Program-made: the position numbers and the translations under genes
Notes under the pieces: generated by a model
Database searches by the model: none
What the model was told of the DNA's origin: nothing
The model's input: the letters and a program-made list of their open reading frames with translations, nothing else
Part shown: in pieces, positions 22,811 through 31,293 of the stretch
Numbering within the stretch: the stretch's first letter is position 1
Layout: every line of letters starts with the position of its first letter
NCBI RefSeq assembly: GCF_026274175.1
Contig: NZ_JAPHNL010000285.1
Coordinates: forward strand, 1 to 37,309
DNA length: 37,309 nucleotides
Reading direction: 5' to 3'
From: Streptomyces beihaiensis
GTDB lineage: Bacteria; Actinomycetota; Actinomycetes; Streptomycetales; Streptomycetaceae

Positions 22811-24112
22811 TCAGGAGATTTTCACCGGGTTGACGACGTCGGCGACGAGGACGAGCAGGGTGAAGCAGACGAACACGCCCGCCACCACGTACGCGACCGG
22901 CATGAGTTTCGCGACATCGAACGGGCCCGGGTCGGGGCGCCGGAAGACGCGCGCCACGTTCCGCCGCAGCGACTCCCACAGGGCGCCCGCGATGTGGCCG
23001 CCGTCGAGCGGGAGCAGCGGCAGCATGTTGAAGAGGAACAGCGACAGGTTGAAGCCCGCGACCAGCATCAGGGCCATGGCGAGCTGCTGTGTGGCCGGGA
23101 TGTTCATGGTGAAGATCTCGCCGCCGACGCGGGCCGCGCCGACCACGCCCATCGGGGAGTCCGGCTTGCGCGGGGCGTGGTCGAAGGCGGCGTCCCACAG
23201 CGCGGGGATCTTGCCCGGCAGGGCGACGATGTTGTCGACGGCGTCGCCGACCCGGTCGGTCATCCAGGTCACGGAGTCGCCGAAGTCCTGGTGCACGACG
23301 CCCGTGGCGGCGGTGAAGCCGAGGAAGCCCGCCGGGACGTAGCCGTCGACGACGCGGCCGCTGGAGTCCTTCTTCACGACCTGGTTCGTGACGATGGTCG
23401 CGGTGAGCGTCTTCCGCTTGCCGTCGCGCTCGACGACGATCGGGACGGTCTTCCCGGCGCTCTTGCGGATCTCGTCGGAGAGGGTGTTCCACTTGCCGGT
23501 CGGCACGCCGTCGAAGGAGACGATCTTGTCCTTCGGTTTGAGGCCCGCGGCGTGCGCCGGGGACTCGGCGTCGGACGCCTTGCAGGTGTCGCGGTTCGCG
23601 CTGGCCTTGATGACGCAGGGCGAGACCGAGCTGACGACGTTGGTCTGCTGGGTGATGCCGAAGCCCATCAGGACGGTCAGGAAGAGCCCGATGGCGAGGA
23701 TCAGGTTCATGAAGGGACCGGCGAACATGACGATGACCCGCTTCCACGGCTTGCGCGTGTAGAAGAGGCGGGTCTCGTCGCCGGGCTGCAGTTCCTCGAA
23801 GGCGGCCGAGCGGGCGTCCTCGACCATGGAGCGCAGCGGCGAGGTGGAGCGGGATTCGATCTTGCCGTCCTTGCCGGGCGGGAACATGCCGATCATGCGG
23901 ATGTAGCCGCCGAGCGGGATGGCCTTGATGCCGTACTCGGTCTCGCCCTTCTTGCGCGACCAGATGGTGCGGCCGAAGCCCACCATGTACTGCGGCACGC
24001 GGATGCCGAAGAGCTTGGCCGTCGACAGGTGGCCCAGTTCGTGCCAGGCGATGGAGACCAGTAGACCCACGGCGAAGACCACAATGCCGAGGATCATCAT
24101 CAGGGTCGTCAT
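22811..24112 (-). CDS. rseP: Site-2 membrane zinc metalloprotease (RseP/RasP family)
   Basis: An intramembrane protease that typically cleaves anti-sigma factors or signal-peptide remnants within the membrane. The 433-residue protein starts with a hydrophobic span containing HELGH (His24, Glu25, His28), the zinc site. A second motif, [12 protein letters not shown], in a later membrane span supplies the third ligand. A PDZ domain lies between (about 185-270, [25 protein letters not shown]). Other membrane spans are near residues 128-148, 360-380 and 405-428. The ATG at 24110-24112 overlaps the dxr stop (ATGA), so the two are coupled, as is common in actinobacteria. Its substrate here is unknown. 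Confidence 0.94.
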   Translation of the reverse strand: MTTLMMILGIVVFAVGLLVSIAWHELGHLSTAKLFGIRVPQYMVGFGRTIWSRKKGETEYGIKAIPLGGYIRMIGMFPPGKDGKIESRSTSPLRSMVEDARSAAFEELQPGDETRLFYTRKPWKRVIVMFAGPFMNLILAIGLFLTVLMGFGITQQTNVVSSVSPCVIKASANRDTCKASDAESPAHAAGLKPKDKIVSFDGVPTGKWNTLSDEIRKSAGKTVPIVVERDGKRKTLTATIVTNQVVKKDSSGRVVDGYVPAGFLGFTAATGVVHQDFGDSVTWMTDRVGDAVDNIVALPGKIPALWDAAFDHAPRKPDSPMGVVGAARVGGEIFTMNIPATQQLAMALMLVAGFNLSLFLFNMLPLLPLDGGHIAGALWESLRRNVARVFRRPDPGPFDVAKLMPVAYVVAGVFVCFTLLVLVADVVNPVKIS

Positions 24113-25395
24113 GCACGAGCCTCCACGGTGGCCTTGTCCTGAGCTGTCAGTTCCCGGGCGCGGGCGCGCGCCCAGGTCTCTGCTTCGAGGACGTCCGTGA
24201 CCGTGAGCGAAGTTCCCGTTGCGGGGGTGCCGTGTTCGTCCACGACCTTTGTCACGGTCTCCATGATGCCGTTGAACGGCAGGGCGCCCTTGAGGAACGC
24301 GTCGACGCTTTCCTCGTTGGCGGCATTGAACACGGCCGGTGCGGTGCCCGCGAGCTCGCCGACGTGCCGGGCGAGCGCGACGGACGGGAAGGCGTCGTCG
24401 TCGAGCGGGAAGAACTCCCAGCTCGACGCCTTCGTCCAGTCGAAGGCCGGGGCCGCGTCCGGGACCCGCTCGGGCCAGCCGAGGCCGATGGCGATGGGCC
24501 CGCGCATGTCGGGCGGGGTGGCCTGGAGCAGCGAGGAACCGTCGACGTACTCGACCATGGAGTGGACGTACGACTGGGGGTGGACGACGACCTCGATGCG
24601 GTCGAAGGGGATGTCGTAGAGCAGGTGTGCCTCGATGACCTCCAGCCCCTTGTTGACGAGGGTCGCCGAGTTGATCGTGATGACCGGGCCCATCGCCCAG
24701 GTGGGGTGGGCGAGCGCGTCCTCGACGGTGACGTCCGCCAGGTCCGCCTTCGTACGTCCCCGGAACGGGCCGCCGGAGGCGGTGACGACGAGTTTGCGCA
24801 CGTCGGCGCGGGTGCCCGCGGCGAGCGCCTGGAAGAGGGCGGCGTGCTCGGAGTCGACCGGGATGATCTGGCCGGGCCGGGCGAGCGCCTTGACCAGCGG
24901 GCCGCCGACGATCAGCGACTCCTTGTTGGCGAGGGCGAGGGTGCGGCCCGCCTTGAGCGCGGCGAGCGTGGGCGCCAGGCCGATGGAGCCGGTGATGCCG
25001 TTGAGGACGGTGTGGCAGTCGCCGCGCCCGGCCAGCTCGGTGGCCGCGTCGGGGCCCGCGAGGATCTCGGGAAGCGCCTCCCCCGCGCCGTACTGCTCGC
25101 GCAGGGCCTCGCGCAGCGCGGGCACGGCGTCCTCGCGGGCGACGGCGACGGTGCGCACGCGCAGCCGGCGCGCCTGCTCGGCGAGGAGCGCGACACGGCC
25201 GCCGGCGGCGCTGAGGCCGACGACACGGAACCGGTCCGGGTTGCGCAGCACGAGGTCGACCGCCTGCGTGCCGATCGAGCCGGTGGCGCCGAGGACGACG
25301 ATGTCCCGGGGTCCGTCGGCGCCGGGCACGGGCGCGGGGTCGAAGACGAGATGCGGATCCGCGAGAGGTGATGGGCTGGCGGGGCTGTCGGTCAT
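24109..25395 (-). CDS. dxr: 1-deoxy-D-xylulose 5-phosphate reductoisomerase
   Basis: DXR makes MEP from DXP with NADPH, the first committed step of the MEP pathway. The 428-residue protein has the NADPH motif [11 protein letters not shown] at about residues 35-45. [10 protein letters not shown], the metal-binding [12 protein letters not shown], and the substrate segment [19 protein letters not shown] with [12 protein letters not shown] follow. About 30 N-terminal residues precede the Rossmann fold, an extension common in Streptomyces annotations; a later start is possible. GGGGG lies directly before the ATG. The gene overlaps the site-2 protease gene. ispG nearby places two steps of the same pathway together. 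Confidence 0.96.
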   Translation of the reverse strand: MTDSPASPSPLADPHLVFDPAPVPGADGPRDIVVLGATGSIGTQAVDLVLRNPDRFRVVGLSAAGGRVALLAEQARRLRVRTVAVAREDAVPALREALREQYGAGEALPEILAGPDAATELAGRGDCHTVLNGITGSIGLAPTLAALKAGRTLALANKESLIVGGPLVKALARPGQIIPVDSEHAALFQALAAGTRADVRKLVVTASGGPFRGRTKADLADVTVEDALAHPTWAMGPVITINSATLVNKGLEVIEAHLLYDIPFDRIEVVVHPQSYVHSMVEYVDGSSLLQATPPDMRGPIAIGLGWPERVPDAAPAFDWTKASSWEFFPLDDDAFPSVALARHVGELAGTAPAVFNAANEESVDAFLKGALPFNGIMETVTKVVDEHGTPATGTSLTVTDVLEAETWARARARELTAQDKATVEARA

Positions 25396-25432
25396 CCCCC
25401 CATTGTTGCGTGGCTTGGCCGTGTGTCCGACA

Positions 25433-25489
25433 GGGCGCCCCCGTACGAGTTCACGCGTACGTGTTCACGCGTACGCGTGAGGGGCGCCC
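25433..25489 (-). terminator. Terminator hairpin with an internal repeat and palindrome after the acyl-CoA dehydrogenase gene
   Basis: GGGCGCCCC (25433-25441) pairs with GGGGCGCCC (25481-25489). The 39-nt loop holds a 14-bp tandem repeat (25443-25456, 25457-25470, partial 25471-25480) and a perfect 16-bp palindrome TCACGCGTACGCGTGA (25465-25480). It follows the acyl-CoA dehydrogenase stop by 18 bases on the minus strand and lies upstream of dxr. Confidence 0.6.
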
Positions 25490-25507
25490 CGCCTCGGCGG
25501 CTCCCGG

Positions 25508-27451
25508 TCAGCAAAACGGGCGGCGGGCGTTCTCCCGCTTGCTCGGGCCCGGTGTCTGGTCGGCGATCCAGGGGCCCTCGCCGCTCGGGTCGATGACGCC
25601 CTCCTCCAGCCAGGTGTACGCGCCGCCGAGCACGCTCTTGACGACCTTGCGGTCGACGTCGTCGGTGTTGGTCCACAGGCGGGCGAAGAGTTCGTCGACG
25701 CGGATGCGGGCCTGGCGGCAGAAGGCGTCCGCGAGCTGGTGGGCCTCGCGGCCGTGGTCGCCGGTGGTGCGCAGGAGTTCGGCCCGCACGCAGGCGGCGC
25801 TCATCGCGAAGAGTTCGGCGCCGATGTCGACGACACGGCCGAGGAAGCCCTGCTTGGTCTCCATGCGGCCCTGCCAGCGCGACATGCCGTAGAAGGTGGA
25901 GCGGGCGAGTTTGCGGGCGCAGCGTTCGACGTAGCGCAGGTGGGTGGACAGGTGCGGGTGGCCGTGGTGGTCGAACTCGGCGTACGAGCGAGGGAGTTGG
26001 CCGGGCCCCGCGACGAGCTTGGGCAGCCATCGGGCGTAGAAGCCACCGGCTTTCGCGCCCGCCCTTGCCTTGTCGGAGAGGGACTTGTCGGGGTCGATCA
26101 GATCGCCCGCCACCGACAGGTGCGCGTCGACGGCCTCGCGGGCGATCAGCAGGTGCATGATCTCGGTCGAGCCCTCGAAGATGCGGTTGATGCGCAGGTC
26201 GCGCAGTATCTGCTCGGCGGGGACGGCGCGTTCGCCGCGCGCGGCGAGCGACTCGGCGGTCTCGAAACCGCGGCCGCCGCGGATCTGCACCGTCTCGTCG
26301 GCCATGAGCCAGGCCATCTCGGAACCGTAGAGCTTGGCGAGGGCGGCTTCGATGCGGATGTCGTTGCGGTCCTCGTCGGCCATCTGGGACGACAGGTCGA
26401 GGACCGCCTCCAGGGCGAAGGTGGTCGCCGCGATGAACGAGATCTTCGAGCCGACGGCTTCGTGGAGCGCGACGGGCTTGCCCCACTGCTCGCGCTCGGC
26501 CGACCACTCGCGGGCGATCTTCAGACACCACTTGCCCGCGCCGACGCACATGGCGGGCAGGGAGAGGCGGCCGGTGTTGAGCGTGGTGAGCGCGATCTTG
26601 AGGCCCGCGCCCTCGGGGCCGATCCGGTTGGCCGCGGGGACGCGCACCTGGTGGAAGCGGGTGACGCCGTTCTCGATGCCGCGCAGGCCCATGAAGGCGT
26701 TGCGGTTCTCCACGGTGATGCCGGGCGAGTCGGCCTCGACCACGAAGGCCGTGATGCCGCCCTTGTGGCCCTCGGACCGCGGCACGCGCGCCATGACGAC
26801 GAGCAGGTCGGCGACGACACCGTTGGTGGTCCACAGTTTCACTCCGTCGAGGACGTACGTGTCGTCGCCGTCGGGCACCGCGCTGGTGGCGAGCCGCGCC
26901 GGGTCGGAGCCGACGTCCGGCTCGGTCAGCAGGAAGGCGCTGATGTCGGTGCGGGCGCACCGCGGCATGAAGGTGTCCTTCTGCTCCTGCGTGCCGAAGA
27001 GCTTCAGGGGCTGCGGTACGCCGATGGACTGGTGCGCCGAGAGCAGCGCCCCGATGGCGGGGCTCGCGGAGCCGACGAGCGCGAGGGCCTTGTTGTAGTA
27101 GACCTGCGTGAGTCCGAGGCCCCCGTACTCGGTGCCGATCTTCATGCCGAGGGCGCCGAGTTCCTTGAGCCCGCGCACGGTCTCGTCGGGAATCCGTGCC
27201 TCGCGCTCGATGCGGGCGGAGTCCACCTCGCTCTCGCAGAAGGCGCGCAGCCGGTCGAGGAACGCCTCGCCGCGCCGTACGTCCTCGTCGGCGGGGAGCG
27301 GGTGCGGGTGGATGAGGTCGAGCCGGAACCGGCCGAGGAACAGTTCCTTGGCGAAGCTGGGCTTGCGCCAGCCCTGTTCGCGCGCGGCTTCGGCGACCCG
27401 CCGCGCCTCCTGCTCGGAGACCTTCGCCTGCTGCTGGGGTGTTGCGGACAT
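25508..27451 (-). CDS. Acyl-CoA dehydrogenase (long, FadE/VLCAD-like)
   Basis: An FAD enzyme that introduces the 2,3-double bond in acyl-CoA during beta-oxidation. The 647-residue protein has the usual dehydrogenase core (about 50-450): GMKIGTEYGGLGL, FLLTEPDVGSDPARL, KLWTTNGVVADLLVVMARV, and QIRGGRGFETAESLAARGE with LRDLRINRIFEGSTEIMHLL carrying the probable catalytic Glu in FEGSTE. A C-terminal extension of about 190 residues resembles the very-long-chain type and suggests long-chain substrates. I chose the ATG at 27449-27451 (MSATPQQQAKVSEQEA), with GAGG about eight bases upstream. The gene is divergent from the inositol-monophosphatase-like gene. Confidence 0.93.
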   Translation of the reverse strand: MSATPQQQAKVSEQEARRVAEAAREQGWRKPSFAKELFLGRFRLDLIHPHPLPADEDVRRGEAFLDRLRAFCESEVDSARIEREARIPDETVRGLKELGALGMKIGTEYGGLGLTQVYYNKALALVGSASPAIGALLSAHQSIGVPQPLKLFGTQEQKDTFMPRCARTDISAFLLTEPDVGSDPARLATSAVPDGDDTYVLDGVKLWTTNGVVADLLVVMARVPRSEGHKGGITAFVVEADSPGITVENRNAFMGLRGIENGVTRFHQVRVPAANRIGPEGAGLKIALTTLNTGRLSLPAMCVGAGKWCLKIAREWSAEREQWGKPVALHEAVGSKISFIAATTFALEAVLDLSSQMADEDRNDIRIEAALAKLYGSEMAWLMADETVQIRGGRGFETAESLAARGERAVPAEQILRDLRINRIFEGSTEIMHLLIAREAVDAHLSVAGDLIDPDKSLSDKARAGAKAGGFYARWLPKLVAGPGQLPRSYAEFDHHGHPHLSTHLRYVERCARKLARSTFYGMSRWQGRMETKQGFLGRVVDIGAELFAMSAACVRAELLRTTGDHGREAHQLADAFCRQARIRVDELFARLWTNTDDVDRKVVKSVLGGAYTWLEEGVIDPSGEGPWIADQTPGPSKRENARRPFC

Positions 27452-27630
27452 GAGGTTCACCTCGCCGCGTATCGGGGTCACAGGGCCGGCCCGCTACCGA
27501 CCGGTGCTACTCGATCGTATGTACCCGATAACGGGCATCCCGGCCAGCCCCCGTGCACCCGACCGGCGGATGTCCCGGGCGGCTCGGGCCGCCCGCGGCC
27601 ACGGGCGGGGGCGCCGCTGTTCTGCGCGGT

Positions 27631-28434
27631 GTGATCGAGTCGACAGCGTGTTCTGGTGATGTGGCGGTCGCGGTGGCCGCCGCGACCGCGGGGGCGGACG
27701 TCGTGCGGGACCTGTACGGCCGGGCGCTCGACCGGGTCGACAAGGGTCAGGGCGACTTCGCGACGGCCGCCGACATCGCGGCCGAGAAGGCGATCCTCGG
27801 CGTCATCCGCGCCGCCCGCCCCGAGGACGGCGTACTCGGCGAGGAGAGCGGGCGGCACGGCGGCGCGGAGGCTGTTCGGCAGTGGCTGGTCGATCCCTTG
27901 TGCGGCACGCTGAACTACGCCGTCGGCACCCTGCTGGTCGCCGTCAACGTCGCGCTGCGCGGCGGCCCCGCGGCCGTCGCCGACCCGTTCAGCGGCGAGG
28001 TCTTCGCCACGGACGGGGAGACCGCCTGGGTCCAGCAGGCCCGGCAGGACGACGGGGCGACGGCCGGGCTCGCACCCACCTCGGTCACCCGTCTGGTGGA
28101 CGTGAACCTCGATCCGCCGTTCCCGAGCGCGCCCGCGTTCCGGGCCGCGGACCTGCTCGCCCACCCGGATTTCGGCCAACGGTTCCGGCCCCGGGTCGTC
28201 TCCACCTCGCTCGCGCTGGCCTGGGTCGCCGCGGGTCGTCGCGCCGCGTACGTCACCGATGGCGGTGTCCTGTCGGGGAGCGTGCACTTCGCGGCCGGTA
28301 TCGCCCTGTGCCGGGCGGCCGGCTGCGTGGTCACCGGGGTCGACGGCACGCCTCTCGAAGCGGGTGGCTCCGGCCTCGTGGTGGCCGCGGACGACGAGAC
28401 CCATCGTCGGCTCATGGAGATGATCCTCGGGTGA
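27631..28434 (+). CDS. Inositol monophosphatase-fold protein with substituted metal ligands
   Basis: A 267-residue protein of the inositol monophosphatase/FBPase fold. Recognisable parts are DFATAADIAAEKAI, GEES (70-73) and WLVDPLCGTLNYAVG (86-99). In active members the last motif is DPxDGT; here the second Asp is Cys91. Near the C-terminus the family's WDxAAG is SVHFAAG, replacing the metal-binding Asp with His. Phosphatase activity is therefore doubtful, though a changed metal or function is possible. The GTG at 27631 is my start; there is no good ribosome site, and a GTG at 27553 in the same frame is an alternative. Composition looks like its neighbours. Confidence 0.72.
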   Translation: MIESTACSGDVAVAVAAATAGADVVRDLYGRALDRVDKGQGDFATAADIAAEKAILGVIRAARPEDGVLGEESGRHGGAEAVRQWLVDPLCGTLNYAVGTLLVAVNVALRGGPAAVADPFSGEVFATDGETAWVQQARQDDGATAGLAPTSVTRLVDVNLDPPFPSAPAFRAADLLAHPDFGQRFRPRVVSTSLALAWVAAGRRAAYVTDGGVLSGSVHFAAGIALCRAAGCVVTGVDGTPLEAGGSGLVVAADDETHRRLMEMILG

Positions 28435-28449
28435 CGTCCCGGCGGCGGC

Positions 28450-28505
28450 TCAGGTCTTGGTCTCCTGCGCCCACCGGCGGCTCCACTCGTCCAACGGGCC
28501 GGGCA
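28450..28505 (-). pseudogene. Possible 3' remnant of a minus-strand gene
   Basis: On the minus strand this stretch reads PGPLDEWSRRWAQETKT then stop, with a G or C in the third position of every sense codon. The plus-strand frame here has A or T in many third positions until about 28495. This suggests a truncated gene end left at a rearrangement. The segment is short, so the call is tentative and I cannot name the parent gene. Confidence 0.3.
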
Positions 28506-28548
28506 GTTCCACGAGTTCACGGCCCACGAGCCGCTCGCGCTGTTCCGG

Positions 28549-29043
28549 GTGCTGCACCGCGCCCCGGAGCCGGCCTCGCGCATGTTCGCGCTGGGCGCCG
28601 GACTCCTGGGGCACGGGCTGCTGCCCGCCGCCGACCGCGAGGTCGTGACCGCCCGGGTGACCGTGCGTTCGGGATGCGCGTACGAGTCGGGTGTGCGTGC
28701 CGCGGCCCTCGCGGCGCAGGCCGGGCTCAGCCCCGAACAGCTGCGCGCCACCGCCGGCTTCGGCCCGCGCGCCCCTGACGTCCGGGAGCCACGCCACGCC
28801 GCCCTGATCGCCGCCGTCGACGAGCTGCACGACACGGCCCGGCTCTCCCGGCCCACCTGGGACACGCCGCGCGGGTACTACACGGACGAGCAGCTTCTGG
28901 AGCTTCTCGTCCTGGCCGGCTGGTATCGCACGATCAGCTACCTGGCCAATGGTCTGCTGCTGGAGGAGGAGAGCTGGAGCGTCCCCTTTCCGGCGTCCAC
29001 GGCCCCCGCGGCTCCCCCGGAGGGCGGCGTGTCGTCCCCCTGA
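28549..29043 (+). CDS. Carboxymuconolactone decarboxylase-like protein, probably 5'-truncated
   Basis: The reading frame encodes a protein of the CMD/AhpD-like helical fold (RMFALGAGLLGHGLLPAADREVVTARVTVRSGCAYESGVRAAALAAQAGLSPEQL, then YYTDEQLLELLVLAGWYRTISYLANGLLLEEE). The AhpD CxxC active site is absent, so a peroxidase role is unlikely. The first start codon in frame is GTG 28549, inside the conserved segment EPLALFRVLHRAPEPASRM, which extends upstream to about 28500. No start exists between there and the preceding stop at 28432-28434. The normal N-terminal 40 or so residues therefore seem to be missing. It may be a decayed gene or use a rare start. Confidence 0.6.
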   Translation: MLHRAPEPASRMFALGAGLLGHGLLPAADREVVTARVTVRSGCAYESGVRAAALAAQAGLSPEQLRATAGFGPRAPDVREPRHAALIAAVDELHDTARLSRPTWDTPRGYYTDEQLLELLVLAGWYRTISYLANGLLLEEESWSVPFPASTAPAAPPEGGVSSP

Positions 29044-29154
29044 AACGCTCACGCTCAGCGATCCGGCTCGTATCGGCACCCGACCCGAGGGAGCATGGAG
29101 GGGACGTGCTCCGGCGTGCGCCGGGGAGACGGGTGCAGGAGGGAGCCGTTCCTG

Positions 29155-31218
29155 ATGCGTGGCAGCGAGCCGTTCTCGGCGAGCGGCGGCGCCCGTACGA
29201 GCACACCCCCGGGCGGCCTCCTCGACCTGCTGAGCGTGTGCGCGGTCGTCGTGGACTCCACCGGCCGCATCGTGCTGTGGAGCCCGCAGGCCGAGGACGT
29301 CTTCGGTTACACCGCCCAGGAGGCGCTCGGTGAGTACGCCGCGCCGCTGCTGCTCCACCGCCGGCACCAGGAGGCGGCGGCACGGCTGTTCTCCGAGGTC
29401 ATGTCCACCGGGACCGGCTGGGCGGGCGCCTTCCCGATCCGGCACAAGGACGGCCGCACCCGGCTGGTCGAGTTCCGCAACATGCGGCTGCTCGACGACC
29501 GCGGCGACGTGTACGCGCTCGGAATCGCCGCCGACCAGCCGACGCTCCAGCGGGTGGAGACGGGCCTCGCCCTGTCCCAGCAGCTGATCACCCAGTCCCC
29601 CATCGGCCTCGCCCTGCTCGACCAGGACCTGCGCTATCTGCTGGTCAACCCCGCGCTGGAACGGATAAACGGCCTGAGCGCCGCCGAACACATCGGCCAC
29701 CACCCCCGCGACATCCTCACGTTCCTGGGGGACGTCGACGCCATCGAAGCCACCCTGCGCGAGGTGCTCACCACCGGGGTCCCGGTCATCGACCGCAACG
29801 TCGTGGGCCGCACCCCGGCCGACCCGGACCACGACCACGCGTGGTCGGTGTCGTACTACCGCCTGGAGGGCGCACAGGGGCAGGTGATGGGCGTCGCGAA
29901 CTCGGTCGTCGACATCACGCCGCGCCACCTCGCGCGGACCGAGGCGGAACGAGGACGCCGCAGACTCGACCTGATCGCGCGGGCGTCCGCCACCGTGGGC
30001 ACGACGCTGGACGTGGAGCGGACCGCGCAGGAACTGGCGGACGCGGTCGTCCCCGTCCTGGCCGACGTCGCGGCGGTCGACATTCTCGACTCCGCGCTCG
30101 AACTGCGCAGCGGCGACGAGGGCGACGGGCCGCGCCGCTTCCGTGCCATGGGCCTGGCCACGGCGTACCCCACCGAGGCCGCCGACGCGGTGGACCCCAT
30201 CGGCCATCTGGCCTCCTACCACGCCGACCGGCTGATCACCCGCTGTGTCCGCACCGCCGCCCCCGTTCTCGTGCCGGAGGTCACCGACAGCGACCTGCCG
30301 CGCGTCGCCCGCGACGAGGACGCCGCGAAACGACTGGCCACGGCGGGGGTCCACTCCTACCTCGCGGTACCGCTGACCGCGCGCGACGAGGTCCTGGGCA
30401 CCCTCGCCCTCGCCCGTGCCCGCACCCAGGCCGCGTTCGACCAGGACGACGTCCTGCTCGCCAGGGAACTGGCCGCACGCGCCGCCATCGCCATCGACAA
30501 CGCCCGCTGGCACCAGAGCGTCCGCAGCTCCGCGGAGACCCTGCAACGCAGCCTGCTGCCCAACCCGCCGCCTCCCCTGCACGGCCTGGACGTCTGCTCC
30601 CGTTACCAGCCCGCCCAGGCGTCCTCCGCCGTCGGCGGCGACTGGTACGACGTCATCCCCCTGGACGGCGAGCGCACCGCGCTCGTCGTCGGCGACGTGA
30701 TGGGCCACGGCATCGACGCCGCCGCGGCCATGGGCCGCCTGCGCACCGCGACACTGGCCTACTCCGACCTGGCCATGGCCCCGGACGAGGTCCTCCACCA
30801 CCTCGACAAGACCACCGCCAAGCTGGAACCCCACATCGCCACCTGCGTCTACGCCGTGTACGACCCGCACCACCACACCCTGCGCATCTCCAACGCCGGC
30901 CACATGCCGCCCGTCCTGATCCCCCACGGCCATCCGCCGCGCCTGCTGAACCTGCCGACCGGAGCGCCGCTGGGCGTCGGCGGCGTCGAGTACCGCACCA
31001 CCGACCTGGCCCTCAACCCGCACGACCGTCTCGTCCTCTACACGGACGGCCTGGTCGAGACGCGGAACCACCCCATCGACGACCGCCTGGACCTCCTCCT
31101 CCGGCTGCTCACCGAGCACAGCCACCCCACGGAGGCCACCTGCACCCATCTCCTCGAAACCCTGCGCGACGGCGACACGTTCGACGACATCGCCCTCCTC
31201 ATCGCCCAGGCCCGCTGA
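29155..31218 (+). CDS. PAS-PAS-GAF sensor with PP2C (SpoIIE-type) phosphatase domain
   Basis: A cytoplasmic Ser/Thr phosphatase of the type that dephosphorylates anti-anti-sigma factors. In order the 687-residue protein has a PAS domain (about 20-130: VCAVVVDSTGRIVLWSPQAEDVFGY), a second PAS domain (about 145-265: QSPIGLALLDQDLRYLLVNPALERINGL), a GAF domain (about 275-430) and a SpoIIE phosphatase domain (about 455-687). The phosphatase metal residues are present in GGDWYDVIPL, VGDVMGHGIDAAAAMGRL, LYTDGLVETR and DDIALLIAQ. GGAGGGAG nine bases before the ATG at 29155 supports that start; an ATG at 29095 in the same frame is possible. No anti-sigma partner is adjacent, so its target is unknown. 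The many PAS/GAF sensors suggest stress or redox input. Confidence 0.92.
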   Translation: MRGSEPFSASGGARTSTPPGGLLDLLSVCAVVVDSTGRIVLWSPQAEDVFGYTAQEALGEYAAPLLLHRRHQEAAARLFSEVMSTGTGWAGAFPIRHKDGRTRLVEFRNMRLLDDRGDVYALGIAADQPTLQRVETGLALSQQLITQSPIGLALLDQDLRYLLVNPALERINGLSAAEHIGHHPRDILTFLGDVDAIEATLREVLTTGVPVIDRNVVGRTPADPDHDHAWSVSYYRLEGAQGQVMGVANSVVDITPRHLARTEAERGRRRLDLIARASATVGTTLDVERTAQELADAVVPVLADVAAVDILDSALELRSGDEGDGPRRFRAMGLATAYPTEAADAVDPIGHLASYHADRLITRCVRTAAPVLVPEVTDSDLPRVARDEDAAKRLATAGVHSYLAVPLTARDEVLGTLALARARTQAAFDQDDVLLARELAARAAIAIDNARWHQSVRSSAETLQRSLLPNPPPPLHGLDVCSRYQPAQASSAVGGDWYDVIPLDGERTALVVGDVMGHGIDAAAAMGRLRTATLAYSDLAMAPDEVLHHLDKTTAKLEPHIATCVYAVYDPHHHTLRISNAGHMPPVLIPHGHPPRLLNLPTGAPLGVGGVEYRTTDLALNPHDRLVLYTDGLVETRNHPIDDRLDLLLRLLTEHSHPTEATCTHLLETLRDGDTFDDIALLIAQAR

Positions 31219-31229
31219 CGTGAAGAGAG

Positions 31230-31270
31230 CCGGCGGCCGGAGCCCCCGCACAGTGGGCTCCGGCCGCCGG
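31230..31270. terminator. Strong bidirectional terminator
   Basis: CCGGCGGCCGGAGCCC (31230-31245) and GGGCTCCGGCCGCCGG (31255-31270) form a perfect 16-bp stem with a 9-nt loop. It lies between the convergent phosphatase and aldehyde dehydrogenase genes. This is the longest perfect hairpin in the window. Confidence 0.88.
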
Positions 31271-31293
31271 GTTCGGGGACGCGTACGCGCTGG

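Noticed and set aside
28450-31251. A 933-codon minus-strand open frame opposite the PAS-GAF-PP2C gene
   Set aside because: It mirrors a strongly supported plus-strand gene; the product is Gly/Val/Asp-rich shadow sequence typical of high-GC antisense frames. Only its last few codons (28450-28505) look like real coding.
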